Positions 34,691-44,253 of a stretch of DNA of 64,000 nucleotides are shown one piece after another; position 1 is the first letter of the stretch; each line of letters begins with the position of its first letter. This stretch comes from Marinifilum sp. N1E240. GTDB taxonomy: Bacteria; Bacteroidota; Bacteroidia; Bacteroidales; Marinifilaceae. The notes beneath the pieces are model-generated. The model was given only the letters and a program-made list of their open reading frames with translations, did not search any database and was not told where the DNA came from. The stretch covers positions 833,088 through 897,087 of the forward strand of contig NZ_WHKF01000001.1 of the NCBI RefSeq assembly GCF_009295825.1, written 5' to 3'. The position numbers and the translations under genes are program-made.

Positions 34691-37192
34691 GTGATATATC
34701 CAGATAATTTTGAAATAAAACTAAGGTTCGATAAAGTTAGAGAACTTGTTAAAAAGCAATGTCTAAGTTCGCTTGGTCGCGATTTAGTTGATGAAATTCG
34801 TTTTTCCAATTCGCACAGAACTGTAAATCGTTTGGTAAACGAAACCAATGAATTTAAAACCATTTGCCAGGAAGAAGAGAGTTTTCCAATTGGCTACTTT
34901 ATTGATGTAAGAGGAAGTTTGGAAAAAGTTCGTATTGATGGAACTTACCTGGAATTAGAGGAATTGTACAATTTAAAGCGTTCTTTGGAGTCGATTTCTG
35001 CCATTCTTCGCTTTTTTGAGAAGAAGGATGAGGATGATTATCCATACCTGTTGAAATTAACTGGCAACGTGAAAATGTATCCATACATTTTCGAAAGAAT
35101 CAATGGTATTATCACAAAGAATGGAAGAATAAAGGATAATGCATCGCCCGAATTACAGCAAATTAGAAGCTCTTTGATTCAGAAGCAATCGAACATATCA
35201 AAGCGCATGCAATCTATGTTAAAGATGGCACAACGTGAAGGTTGGGTGGATAGAGATGTAGCACTTTCTATTCGTGATGGTAGAATTGTAATTCCAATTC
35301 CTGCAGGTCACAAACGTAAGATCAAAGGGATTGTACACGATGAATCGGCAACAGGAAAAACCAGTTATATTGAACCTGCCGAAATTGTTGAAACCAACAA
35401 TGAAATTCGAGAATTGGAGTATGCTGAACGTCGTGAGATTATTAAAATATTACAAGAGTTTACAGCTCAACTTCGACCATATATCGACGATTTATTTCGC
35501 GCTTACGAATTTTTAGCAAATATCGATTTTATCAGGGCAAAAGCAATGTTCTGCATTCAAGTGAATGCACTTTTGCCTAAAATGGTAAATACACCAACTC
35601 TGTTATGGGAAAAAGCAACACATCCGCTTTTATATCTTACCCTGAAAAATGAAGGTAGAAAAGTGATCCCTTTAAATCTTCAAATTGACGATGATAAGAG
35701 AATTATTTTGATTTCAGGTCCTAATGCCGGTGGTAAATCGGTTTGTTTGCAAACAGTAGGATTGTTACAGTACATGTTTCAGTGTGGCTTTTTGGTTCCC
35801 ATGGAAGAGGAATCAAAGATTGGTATTTACGACAAAATTTTCATTGATATTGGAGATGAGCAATCTATCGAGAACGACTTAAGTACCTACAGTTCTCACT
35901 TGATGAACATGAAACATTTCCTTCGTAATTCAGATAAAGATACTTTGGTATTGATTGATGAGTTTGGAACAGGAACGGAGCCTGCATTGGGTGGCGCGAT
36001 TGCCGAATCGATATTAGATAAGTTGAATCGTAAACAAGTTCTTGGTGTAATCACTACTCACTATTCCGGCTTAAAACACTTTGCTTCGGAAGCTGACGGA
36101 ATTGAGAATGGAGCTATGCTTTACGATTCGCATCAAATGAGACCTTTATTTCAATTGGAGGTTGGCAAGCCAGGTTCTTCATTTGCATTTGAAATTGCAA
36201 GAAAAATTGGCTTACCGGAAGAAATATTAAAAGCGGCAACCGATAAAATTGGTGAAGATCACATCAATTTTGACAAACACTTGCGTGATATTGTTCGCGA
36301 TAAGCGATATTGGGAAGGTAAAAGAGATAAAATACGCAGAAACGATAAGAAACTCAACCAGCTTGTTGAGCAATACGATAAAGAGCTAAAAGATGCCAGT
36401 AAACTGCGTAAAGATATTATCGAAAAGGCACAGGAAGAGGCGAAACAATTGCTTCAGAACGCCAATAAAACGATAGAAAAAACCATTCGCGAGATTAAAG
36501 AGAGTAAAGCCGAAAAAGAAAAAACCAGAAAAGTTAGAAAGGAATTTGAAGAGACGAAAGTTGAATTAACTCAGTCTGAACTGGAGGAAGAGGAGAGAAT
36601 CAACCGAAAAATTCAGAAACTTCAAAATCGCGAAAAGAAAAAAAATCGAGGAGCTAAAGAGGAAGTAAATCAGGTTAAAGCAAGTAAGCCAGTTGTAAAA
36701 GCCAAGAAACAATTCAACCCTGGTGTAATTGAGAAAGGAGATAATGTAAAACTAGATAGTCAAACTTCTGTTGGAGAAGTGATTGAAATCAATAATAAAA
36801 ATGCTGTTGTTGCATTTGGAAGTATACAAACAACAGTTAAAATTCAGCGTCTTACAAAAGTTTCTAAATCACAAGTTAAGAAACAAGAGAAGACATACAA
36901 TCAAACATCAGCATTGGTTCAAGAGAGAATCTCCAAAAGGAAACTGAATTTTAGACAGGATTTGGATGTTAGAGGTACGAGAGGCGATGAAGCATTACAA
37001 ATTGTAATGAATCATGTTGATGAGGCAATTATGCTAGAGGTGAAAGAATTTAGAATTTTACATGGAACTGGCTCTGGAATTTTGCGTCAGTTGATTCGCG
37101 AATATTTGCAGACTGTAGGTTTGGTTCGACATTTTAGAGATGAGAAAATTCAAATGGGAGGATCGGGAATAACGGTTGTAACTATGGATTAA
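34691..37192 (+). CDS. mutS2: MutS2 family ATPase/endonuclease
   Basis: An 833-residue protein starting at GTG. An in-frame TAG lies just upstream at 34685-34687 and the family's conserved N-terminus begins at this codon. It has no mismatch-recognition domain. Core motifs: GPNAGGKSVCLQTVGLLQ (Walker A, near 343) and VLIDEFGTGTEPALGGAI (Walker B, near 420). A long lysine/glutamate coiled-coil follows (about 530-660), and then a C-terminal Smr nuclease domain (LDVRGTRGDEALQIV and FRILHGTGSGILRQLI). MutS2 acts on branched DNA to limit recombination, and in Bacillus it also splits collided ribosomes. Confidence 0.96.
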   Translation: MIYPDNFEIKLRFDKVRELVKKQCLSSLGRDLVDEIRFSNSHRTVNRLVNETNEFKTICQEEESFPIGYFIDVRGSLEKVRIDGTYLELEELYNLKRSLESISAILRFFEKKDEDDYPYLLKLTGNVKMYPYIFERINGIITKNGRIKDNASPELQQIRSSLIQKQSNISKRMQSMLKMAQREGWVDRDVALSIRDGRIVIPIPAGHKRKIKGIVHDESATGKTSYIEPAEIVETNNEIRELEYAERREIIKILQEFTAQLRPYIDDLFRAYEFLANIDFIRAKAMFCIQVNALLPKMVNTPTLLWEKATHPLLYLTLKNEGRKVIPLNLQIDDDKRIILISGPNAGGKSVCLQTVGLLQYMFQCGFLVPMEEESKIGIYDKIFIDIGDEQSIENDLSTYSSHLMNMKHFLRNSDKDTLVLIDEFGTGTEPALGGAIAESILDKLNRKQVLGVITTHYSGLKHFASEADGIENGAMLYDSHQMRPLFQLEVGKPGSSFAFEIARKIGLPEEILKAATDKIGEDHINFDKHLRDIVRDKRYWEGKRDKIRRNDKKLNQLVEQYDKELKDASKLRKDIIEKAQEEAKQLLQNANKTIEKTIREIKESKAEKEKTRKVRKEFEETKVELTQSELEEEERINRKIQKLQNREKKKNRGAKEEVNQVKASKPVVKAKKQFNPGVIEKGDNVKLDSQTSVGEVIEINNKNAVVAFGSIQTTVKIQRLTKVSKSQVKKQEKTYNQTSALVQERISKRKLNFRQDLDVRGTRGDEALQIVMNHVDEAIMLEVKEFRILHGTGSGILRQLIREYLQTVGLVRHFRDEKIQMGGSGITVVTMD

Positions 37193-37211
37193 GAAAATAG
37201 AATCTAAAATA

Positions 37212-37247
37212 AAAAAGGGAAATTCATTGAGTTGAATTTCCCTTTTT
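37212..37247. terminator. Bidirectional terminator between mutS2 and the lipoprotein gene
   Basis: A perfect 15-bp stem (37212-37226 with 37233-37247), a 6-nt loop and U-runs on both strands. Confidence 0.9.
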
Positions 37248-37253
37248 CTACTA

Positions 37254-38195
37254 TTATTCTAACCCGTCATTGATTGCTTTTGCATAGGAACTGCTTTTTC
37301 CATAAGCAGCACATTTTTGAATATCATCATACAGCCAAATAAATCCACCATCGATATTCTCTTTTTCGTTAGAGATTTTTTCTTGAATAATGGCTGGTTT
37401 ATCACCATTACTGCAGTTTTCACCATTTCGACACCACAATCCGTAGGATACTTTTAAGTCTCCGAAATATTGATTCCACTGAGAAGGTTTGTTTTTCCAA
37501 CCACCAGCGTAGCACTGCAAATAAACTCGGTCAACAGTTCCAGCCTGTTTTGCTTCTACTTGTTCATAAACCGCTTTCCAATACTCATCTTCGTTAAAAG
37601 GGCATAGCGCAACTTTATATCCCATATCTGCAAGCATTAAGCTAAATTCAACTGTTGAAGGAACATCGAAGGTAACTTCATCGTCGTAATTAATTGCAGA
37701 TGCACCAGTAATATCTTGTAATTTTTGAAAAGCCTTGTAAAGTTTTGTGTCAGGACCGATTCCTTCGGTAGCAATTAAGTTTTTAATATTTTCCCACGAT
37801 TGAGCTCCCCATGCGCCAACCCCAAGTTCTATTCTGTCAACCGAAGTTGGTTCAGTTGTTAAGGTAGCTAATCTGGTTTTCCATTCTGGATCTCCTATGT
37901 ATTCACCTTCTGCATTGATAATAGGTGTGTCGTTAAAATTCATACTAGCATCAGCGCCAATATGTATGGTCCAAATAATCACAGTTGAAAAACCTGATGA
38001 TTTTAAATCTTCCATTACTTCCATTCCACCCGAGTAGAATGGTCCGCCACCAAAAACGGCAGAATACTTTCCAGCAGGAACTTCTGAAGAGTTTTTCGAT
38101 GAGTTATCAGAATCATTATTTGAATCACTACAAGCATTGCAAGCCGATAATGTGAAAAAAATAAAGAGATAGCTTAATTTCTTTAGAATTGTCAT
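37254..38195 (-). CDS. Lipoprotein with a glycosidase-like (GH18-type?) domain
   Basis: A 313-residue protein with a lipobox ending LSAC (Cys19), a Ser/Asn/Asp-rich linker (about 22-38) and a globular domain from about 42. The domain looks like a TIM barrel: YSAVFGGGPFYSGGMEVMEDL, STVIIWTIHIG, INYDDEVTFD, VYLQCYAGGWKN and DGGFIWLYDD near the end. The acidic INYDDE strand and the final WLYDD are reminiscent of GH18-like folds, but the complete DxxDxDxE motif is absent, so activity is doubtful. It is surface-anchored by inference and monocistronic. Confidence 0.65.
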   Translation of the reverse strand: MTILKKLSYLFIFFTLSACNACSDSNNDSDNSSKNSSEVPAGKYSAVFGGGPFYSGGMEVMEDLKSSGFSTVIIWTIHIGADASMNFNDTPIINAEGEYIGDPEWKTRLATLTTEPTSVDRIELGVGAWGAQSWENIKNLIATEGIGPDTKLYKAFQKLQDITGASAINYDDEVTFDVPSTVEFSLMLADMGYKVALCPFNEDEYWKAVYEQVEAKQAGTVDRVYLQCYAGGWKNKPSQWNQYFGDLKVSYGLWCRNGENCSNGDKPAIIQEKISNEKENIDGGFIWLYDDIQKCAAYGKSSSYAKAINDGLE

Positions 38196-38297
38196 TAGTG
38201 TAAATTTATGTGTAAAAATATAGCTCTAAAGTAATTGTTAAGGGTTAATGAAAGAGTTAATCTTGACTTAACAGATAGAAAAAGGCATTAATTGAGC

Positions 38298-38328
38298 AAA
38301 AAAAGAGCCATTCTCTAAGGAATGGCTC
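38298..38328 (-). terminator. Terminator after the gate-domain membrane protein
   Basis: A 9-bp stem (GAGCCATTC at 38305-38313 with GAATGGCTC at 38320-38328) with a minus-strand U-run (plus A at 38298-38304), 24 bp past the stop. Confidence 0.85.
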
Positions 38329-38351
38329 GAAGTAAAAGGTGTGAAATATTT

Positions 38352-39530
38352 TTAGATAAACATGCTTATCAATACATAAAGGTAATGAGCAAAAGTACCT
38401 GCAAGTATACCACCAATGGTATGTGATAGCAGTGCTTTTGATGTTAACTCACGATAATTTAAGGTATCTAACATTGCGGTATGTGTACTTAAGTAACCAC
38501 TCCAACACATTCCCATTGCAGTAAATACGGCAATTACGTTTCCATCGATAATTCCTTTAGCAAGGAATGCTTTTACCAATGATAAAGCCGCTCCAACCGC
38601 ACCTAGAGATGTCACCGGAAATGCGATTAATTCTGGATGTTTAAATCCGAATAAGCCTTCGAAAATCCACCATACATATCCAGCCAATTCAGGCAATATA
38701 GGTACTCCTTCATAAGCTAATCCCTGGTATCCTAAAGCAGCATCTTTTGGTCCAAAAGTTAGCATCATAACCATGGTTGATATAATCAAAACACCAGGAA
38801 TAATAGCAAGACCTAAGTCAACTCCCGATTTTCCTCCATCTAAGATAGAGTTAAGGAAACGAAGGAATACGCTACCTTCCGATTTGAAGCTAATTTTTTC
38901 AGTTGCACCTTCAAAATCATTATCCTTACGAACAGGAATGTTTCCTTTGATCAATCGTTGCATTAATCTAGTTGAAACAACAGCTCCAAACAATGCACCA
39001 ACAAGACCAATAAGGGCAGGAATAAATAAATTCTCATCATTTCCAGGAATCTTTAGGGTAGACATGAAAGTGATTACAATTAATCCCATTCCGAAAGCAG
39101 TACCAAAATTGGTTAAAGAAACCAATTGGTAGTTTTTAAAGTATTTGCTAAAATTCTTATCATTAGCCAAACTAATAATAGCAGGATTATCCGATAAAAA
39201 AGTCAATACTCCCGCAAGTGCGCCAACACCAGGAAGATTGAATAATGGTTTCATAAGTGGAGCAAGAATTTTTTCCAGTAATCGAACCACTCCAAATTCA
39301 ATTAAAAGCTTGCCTAATGCTCCCGATAAAACGGTAATTCCCATAATATAGAATACGGTATTCATTAACAAATCCCATGCAGTATTCATGATGGTATTCA
39401 GCATATTGGCAACGCCCATCGTATGACCGATGTATCCAAAAATTCCGAAAAATGTAAGAAGAAACATGACAGCTTCGTAGCGTCGCTTCTTCAAAAAATC
39501 CGTCTCTTTAATCGACTTAATTGCGTTCAT
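38352..39530 (-). CDS. Nucleoside-recognition (gate) domain membrane protein
   Basis: The start chosen is the ATG at 39528-39530 (392 residues, MNAIKSIKETD). A more upstream ATG at 39569 adds 13 polar residues. About ten hydrophobic segments are visible. Gate-domain features include YIMGITVLSGALGKLLIEFGVV and NLPGVGALAGVLTFLSDNPAIISLAND, with a second related half near the C-terminus (FPVTSLGAVGAALSLVKAF). It is related to YjiH/SpmA-like proteins of unknown transport function. It is single-gene with its own terminator. A second gate-domain protein lies at 52226. Confidence 0.78.
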   Translation of the reverse strand: MNAIKSIKETDFLKKRRYEAVMFLLTFFGIFGYIGHTMGVANMLNTIMNTAWDLLMNTVFYIMGITVLSGALGKLLIEFGVVRLLEKILAPLMKPLFNLPGVGALAGVLTFLSDNPAIISLANDKNFSKYFKNYQLVSLTNFGTAFGMGLIVITFMSTLKIPGNDENLFIPALIGLVGALFGAVVSTRLMQRLIKGNIPVRKDNDFEGATEKISFKSEGSVFLRFLNSILDGGKSGVDLGLAIIPGVLIISTMVMMLTFGPKDAALGYQGLAYEGVPILPELAGYVWWIFEGLFGFKHPELIAFPVTSLGAVGAALSLVKAFLAKGIIDGNVIAVFTAMGMCWSGYLSTHTAMLDTLNYRELTSKALLSHTIGGILAGTFAHYLYVLISMFI

Positions 39531-39773
39531 TCTAAAAGGTTGTGTTTTTGTGTTTGTATTTCGCTGCAAATGTAAATTTTTGCAATGGTTTCCGTGATTT
39601 TTTTGATATGATCTTTATCAGCTTTTTAATGGGCTAAATATGTTGCAAAAGCATATTTAATATTTCATGTTTTATAATCAATAGAAGATAGTAATTACTC
39701 AATTTGTTGATAAAATCTTCTTCATTCTTCCCTCTAATTGTGCTAGCTTTGTCTTCCCAATCAAATTTCATCA

Positions 39774-41885
39774 ATGTCGGCAGCAAAACACGCATTAAAA
39801 AGATATTTCGGATACGATCAGTTTCGTCCATTGCAGGAAAAGGTTATTCAATCGGTGCTTAAAGGCAACGATGCCGTGGTAATTATGCCTACCGGTGGAG
39901 GGAAATCGATGTGCTATCAGATTCCAGCTTTAATCATGGAAGGAGTTACCATTGTGGTTTCGCCATTGATAGCATTGATGAAAGATCAGGTGGAAGGATT
40001 AAGAGCCAATGGTGTTTATGCGGATTATTTAAATAGTTCTCAAACATCTCAGCAGCAAGCCAAGGTATTGGAGAACATTACTGCGGGTAATATAAAACTC
40101 TTGTACGTATCACCCGAGAAATTAGTGAGCCAGGAATTTTATTATTTGCTTTTGCAGATGAAAGTCAACTTGTTTGCTATCGATGAAGCGCATTGTATTT
40201 CGGTTTGGGGACACGATTTTCGTCCTGAGTACGCGAAAATGTCTTATTTGAAGAAGCAATTTCCGCATGTGCCAGTAATTGCTTTAACCGCTACAGCGGA
40301 TAACTTAACGCAAAAAGACATATTAAGTCAGTTGAATTTAGAAAATCCTGAGAAATTTATTTCTTCCTTCGACAGACCAAATTTGAGTTTAACGGTGGCT
40401 CCCGGCAGAGACAAGTTTAAATCGATACTTGGATTTTTAAGACAACGTCCGCATCAATCGGGAATTATCTATTGTTTGAGCAGAAAGGCAACCGAAGGCT
40501 TAGCCGAGAAATTGAGAAATGCTGGCATAAATGCGGCTTATTATCACGCAGGTTTATCACCTGATGAGCGTGCACAAAGACAGGAAGATTTTATCAATGA
40601 TGAAGTGCCGATAATTTGTGCAACCATTGCATTTGGAATGGGGATTGATAAGTCAAATGTTCGTTGGGTAATTCATTACAATTTACCACGAAATATCGAG
40701 TCTTATTATCAGGAAATTGGACGTGCAGGTAGAGACGGCTTAAAAGCGGATACCTTGTTGTTTTATAGCTTTTCGGATGTGATTGTGCATAGAAGATTTA
40801 TTGAGGAATCAGCTCTTAAAGAAGTTTCGAACGCCAAATTGGAAAGAATACAACAGTTTTGCGATGCCCAGAATTGTAGAAGAAAAATACTCTTAAGTTA
40901 TTTTGGAGAACATTTGGAAGAAGATTGTGGCAATTGCGATGTTTGTAAGAATCCACCTCGATTATTTGATGGAACTATTATTGCACAAAAAGCATTTTCA
41001 GCAATTGTACGATTGAAAGAACAAGTTGCTGCAGGAACTTTAATTGATATCTTAAGAGGATCTTCTCGCCAAGAAATTATAAATAAGGGATACAATAAAA
41101 TCAAGACATATGGTGCTGGAAAAGATATAGCCCATTCCGATTGGCAACAATATCTTCTTCAGTTACTGAATCTTGGTTTTATATCAGTGGCTTACGAAAA
41201 TGGCAATGCTCTAAAATTGACAGAACAGGGAAAAGAAGTTCTGTTTGGAGAACGATTGGTGAATTTGGTTCATTTGGCATCTATGAAATCTGAGCCGGAA
41301 GTAAAACCAATTGTAAAAACAGAGAAGCAAGTTGCCAGGGAAGGATTATTTGAGGCATTGAGAAAACTAAGACTTCAGATTTCTCGAGAAGAAAATATTG
41401 CTCCATATCTGGTTTTTTCAGACGCTACTTTACAGCAAATGGCTCAGGAAGAGCCTACAAGTGAGTTCGAGATGAAATTGATATCGGGGGTGGGAGATAG
41501 AAAGTACCAATTGTATGGTGAGTTATTCATTAATGAGATATTGGAATTTGCTCAGGCTAAAAATAAAGAAGCTAAAAAGAGTGGAGAATCTTTCTATAAA
41601 ACTTACGAATATTATAAGCAAGGTTTTTCTGTTGATGAAATTGCCAGTATTAGAAAGGCAAATCCGGTCACCATTTATTCGCATTTAGCATCACTTTATG
41701 AAAAGGGAGCTGATGTTGATTTGTCTGAATTTTTCACATCATCCGAATTGGATCAAATAGGTAATGCATTCAGATCTTTAAACTATTCTGAAAATATAAA
41801 GGAACTCTATCTGTATATGAATGAGGAAATAGAATACTATAAAATACGCCTAGCAATATCTTATTTGAAAGTGACTTCATCGTGA
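39774..41885 (+). CDS. recQ: ATP-dependent DNA helicase RecQ, long form with HRDC
   Basis: A 703-residue RecQ. Motifs: FRPLQEKVI, MPTGGGKSMCYQ (Walker A), DEAHCISVWGHDFRPEY, ALTATAD, FGMGIDKSNVRWVIH and QEIGRAGRDG. The zinc site is CRRKILLSYFGEH followed by CGNCDVCK, then a winged-helix domain (ILRGSSRQEIINKGY). An HRDC domain covers about residues 515-600 (FEALRKLRLQISREENIAPYLVFSD) and an extra helix-turn-helix-like tail follows (YKQGFSVDEIASIRKANPVTIYSHL). This is the full-length canonical form; the gene at 6432 is the shorter paralogue. Confidence 0.95.
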   Translation: MSAAKHALKRYFGYDQFRPLQEKVIQSVLKGNDAVVIMPTGGGKSMCYQIPALIMEGVTIVVSPLIALMKDQVEGLRANGVYADYLNSSQTSQQQAKVLENITAGNIKLLYVSPEKLVSQEFYYLLLQMKVNLFAIDEAHCISVWGHDFRPEYAKMSYLKKQFPHVPVIALTATADNLTQKDILSQLNLENPEKFISSFDRPNLSLTVAPGRDKFKSILGFLRQRPHQSGIIYCLSRKATEGLAEKLRNAGINAAYYHAGLSPDERAQRQEDFINDEVPIICATIAFGMGIDKSNVRWVIHYNLPRNIESYYQEIGRAGRDGLKADTLLFYSFSDVIVHRRFIEESALKEVSNAKLERIQQFCDAQNCRRKILLSYFGEHLEEDCGNCDVCKNPPRLFDGTIIAQKAFSAIVRLKEQVAAGTLIDILRGSSRQEIINKGYNKIKTYGAGKDIAHSDWQQYLLQLLNLGFISVAYENGNALKLTEQGKEVLFGERLVNLVHLASMKSEPEVKPIVKTEKQVAREGLFEALRKLRLQISREENIAPYLVFSDATLQQMAQEEPTSEFEMKLISGVGDRKYQLYGELFINEILEFAQAKNKEAKKSGESFYKTYEYYKQGFSVDEIASIRKANPVTIYSHLASLYEKGADVDLSEFFTSSELDQIGNAFRSLNYSENIKELYLYMNEEIEYYKIRLAISYLKVTSS

Positions 41886-42042
41886 ATAACTAAGTATTAA
41901 TCGTAAACATAAGCTTTCTATCGAAAAATTATGGATTGCTTAAATGTTTTTGTTAAATTGGGAGTTGGTTCAATTGAATCAGATCATCGAATTTTTCTTT
42001 TTTGATGATTTTTAACCTACACCTATAAATGATTTACAAAAC

Positions 42043-44160
42043 ATGAAAGCGAGAACAATAGTAAGTTTGGCTGCCCTTGGTTTTATGGCAGTTGCTTGTA
42101 ATCAAAAGGCAAATATGCCTGATGCTCCTGATGCAAAGAAAATAGCAAAGGAACTAACAATTCACAACGATACTCGAGTTGACAACTATTATTGGTTAAA
42201 TCAGAGAGAGGATTCTGCGGTAATCAATTATCTGACGGCTGAAAACGAATATACCGATGCCGTGATGAAGCATACCAAAGAATTTCAAACAAAATTGTTT
42301 GATGAAATGGTGGCTCGAATCAAAAAAACAGACGAATCGGTTCCTGCTAAATCGAATGGATATTTCTATTATAGCAGAACGGAAGGCGATGCTGAATATC
42401 CACTTTATTGCCGAAAGAAAGAAAACTTAGAAGCTAAGGAGCAAATCATGTTAAATGTTCCTGAAATGGCAAAAGGCTATAGCTATTTTAGTATTGGTGA
42501 TTACTCAGTTAGCGAAAACAATAAGATTTTAGCCTACTCTGAAGATACACTTAGTCGTAGAAAATATACGATCAAATTTAAAAGCCTTGTAGATGATAAA
42601 GTTTACGAGGATGAGATTGGAAATACTACGGGTGGAATTACCTGGGCAAATGATAATAAAACTATATTCTATACTACAAAACATCCTGAAACTCTATTGC
42701 CTCATAAGGTATTTAAACATGTTTTAGGAACTTCAGCAGATAAAGATGAGTTGGTTTACGAAGAGAAAGACAATACTTTTTATACTTTTTGTTATAAAAC
42801 CAAATCAAGAAAATACATCATGATTGGTGTAAGTAGCACAGTTTCTTCTGAATATAGATTTATTGATGCTAACAAACCAAATAGCAAGTTCAAAGTTCTT
42901 CAGCCAAGAGAAAGAGATTTGGAATATGGAGTATCTCATTACAAAGATCATTTTTATATCAGAACCAATTATCAAGCAAAGAACTTCCGTTTAATGAAAA
43001 CACCAATTGCCAAAACGGAAAAAGAGAATTGGGTTGAAATGATTCCAAATCGCGATGATGTCTACTTAAGTAGTTTTGAGATTTTCCGTAATTATCTTGT
43101 AGTTAGTGAGCGAAAGAACGGTTTGAATCAAATCAGAATCAGAAATTGGGAAACAAATAAGGAACATTATCTTGATTTTGGCGAAGAAACTTATAGTGCC
43201 TGGATTTCAAACAATCCGGAATTTGAAACCGATGTGTTGCGATATGGATATACCTCATTAACAACTCCAACTTCAACTATTGATTACGATATGGAAAGCA
43301 AGGAAAAAACCATATTGAAACAGCAGGAAGTTTTGGGTGAATTTAACAAGGAGAATTACGAAGCGAAGCGTACCTGGGCTATTGCTGATGATGGAACCAA
43401 GGTGCCAATTTCTTTAGTATATCGAAAAGATAAATTTAAGAAAGGTACCAATCCACTTTGGTTATCAGCTTATGGTTCTTATGGTTCTAGTTCTGATGTT
43501 TATTTCAGTACGGTAAGATTAAGTTTGTTGGATAGAGGTTTTGTTGTAGCTACAGCTCATGTTCGTGGAGGACAGGAAATGGGACGTTATTGGTATGAAG
43601 ATGGTAAGCTTTTGAAAAAGAAAAATACGTTTACCGATTTCAATGGATGTACCGAACATATGGTTGCAGAAGGATTTGCAGCAAAAGATAAAGTATTTGC
43701 TTGGGGTGGAAGCGCAGGAGGATTATTAATGGGAGCAATTGTAAACATGCAACCAGAATTGTACAAAGGTGTTATTGCTGCTGTTCCTTTTGTTGATGTG
43801 GTAACTACAATGCTCGATGAATCAATTCCATTAACTACTGGTGAATTCGATGAGTGGGGAAATCCTAAGGACAAGGAATATTACGATTATATGTTATCCT
43901 ATTCTCCATACGACAATGTGAAAGCTCAAAATTATCCTGCAATGCTTGTAACTACAGGATTACACGATTCACAAGTGCAATATTGGGAGCCTGCTAAGTG
44001 GGTGGCCAAGTTAAGAGATATGAAGACGGATAAAAATCCACTACTACTAAAAACAAATATGGATTTTGGACATGGTGGAGCTTCTGGTAGATTTGAAAGA
44101 TTGCATGAAGCAGCTTTGGAATATGCTTTCGTATTGGATCTTGCAGGAATAAATGAATAA
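42043..44160 (+). CDS. Oligopeptidase B-like S9A serine peptidase (lipoprotein)
   Basis: A 705-residue protein with a lipobox ending AVAC (Cys19), so it is probably tethered to a membrane facing the periplasm, unlike cytosolic OpdB/PtrB. An N-terminal beta-propeller (about 70-420) is followed by a hydrolase domain. Catalytic residues: Ser in WGGSAGGLLMGAI (near 560), Asp in TTGLHDSQVQYWEPAKW (near 645) and His in DFGHGGASGRF (near 680). Oligopeptidase B cleaves short peptides after Arg/Lys. It starts 157 bp after recQ and ends in a strong terminator, so it is probably monocistronic. Confidence 0.92.
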   Translation: MKARTIVSLAALGFMAVACNQKANMPDAPDAKKIAKELTIHNDTRVDNYYWLNQREDSAVINYLTAENEYTDAVMKHTKEFQTKLFDEMVARIKKTDESVPAKSNGYFYYSRTEGDAEYPLYCRKKENLEAKEQIMLNVPEMAKGYSYFSIGDYSVSENNKILAYSEDTLSRRKYTIKFKSLVDDKVYEDEIGNTTGGITWANDNKTIFYTTKHPETLLPHKVFKHVLGTSADKDELVYEEKDNTFYTFCYKTKSRKYIMIGVSSTVSSEYRFIDANKPNSKFKVLQPRERDLEYGVSHYKDHFYIRTNYQAKNFRLMKTPIAKTEKENWVEMIPNRDDVYLSSFEIFRNYLVVSERKNGLNQIRIRNWETNKEHYLDFGEETYSAWISNNPEFETDVLRYGYTSLTTPTSTIDYDMESKEKTILKQQEVLGEFNKENYEAKRTWAIADDGTKVPISLVYRKDKFKKGTNPLWLSAYGSYGSSSDVYFSTVRLSLLDRGFVVATAHVRGGQEMGRYWYEDGKLLKKKNTFTDFNGCTEHMVAEGFAAKDKVFAWGGSAGGLLMGAIVNMQPELYKGVIAAVPFVDVVTTMLDESIPLTTGEFDEWGNPKDKEYYDYMLSYSPYDNVKAQNYPAMLVTTGLHDSQVQYWEPAKWVAKLRDMKTDKNPLLLKTNMDFGHGGASGRFERLHEAALEYAFVLDLAGINE

Positions 44161-44184
44161 TAAATTGACAAATGTTTAATTAAG

Positions 44185-44208
44185 GCACCCTTTTTGGGTG
44201 CTTTTTTT
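44185..44208 (+). terminator. Terminator after the oligopeptidase gene
   Basis: A 6-bp G/C-rich stem (GCACCC at 44185-44190 with GGGTGC at 44196-44201) and a 7-U run. Confidence 0.88.
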
Positions 44209-44253
44209 GTATATTTAAATCTATTAGGAGACTTTAAAGACGCTATTACTACA

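Noticed and set aside
44194-44253. Upstream TTG start for the LytTR regulator
   Set aside because: It would begin inside the preceding gene's terminator loop; the ATG at 44254 gives a standard receiver-domain N-terminus.
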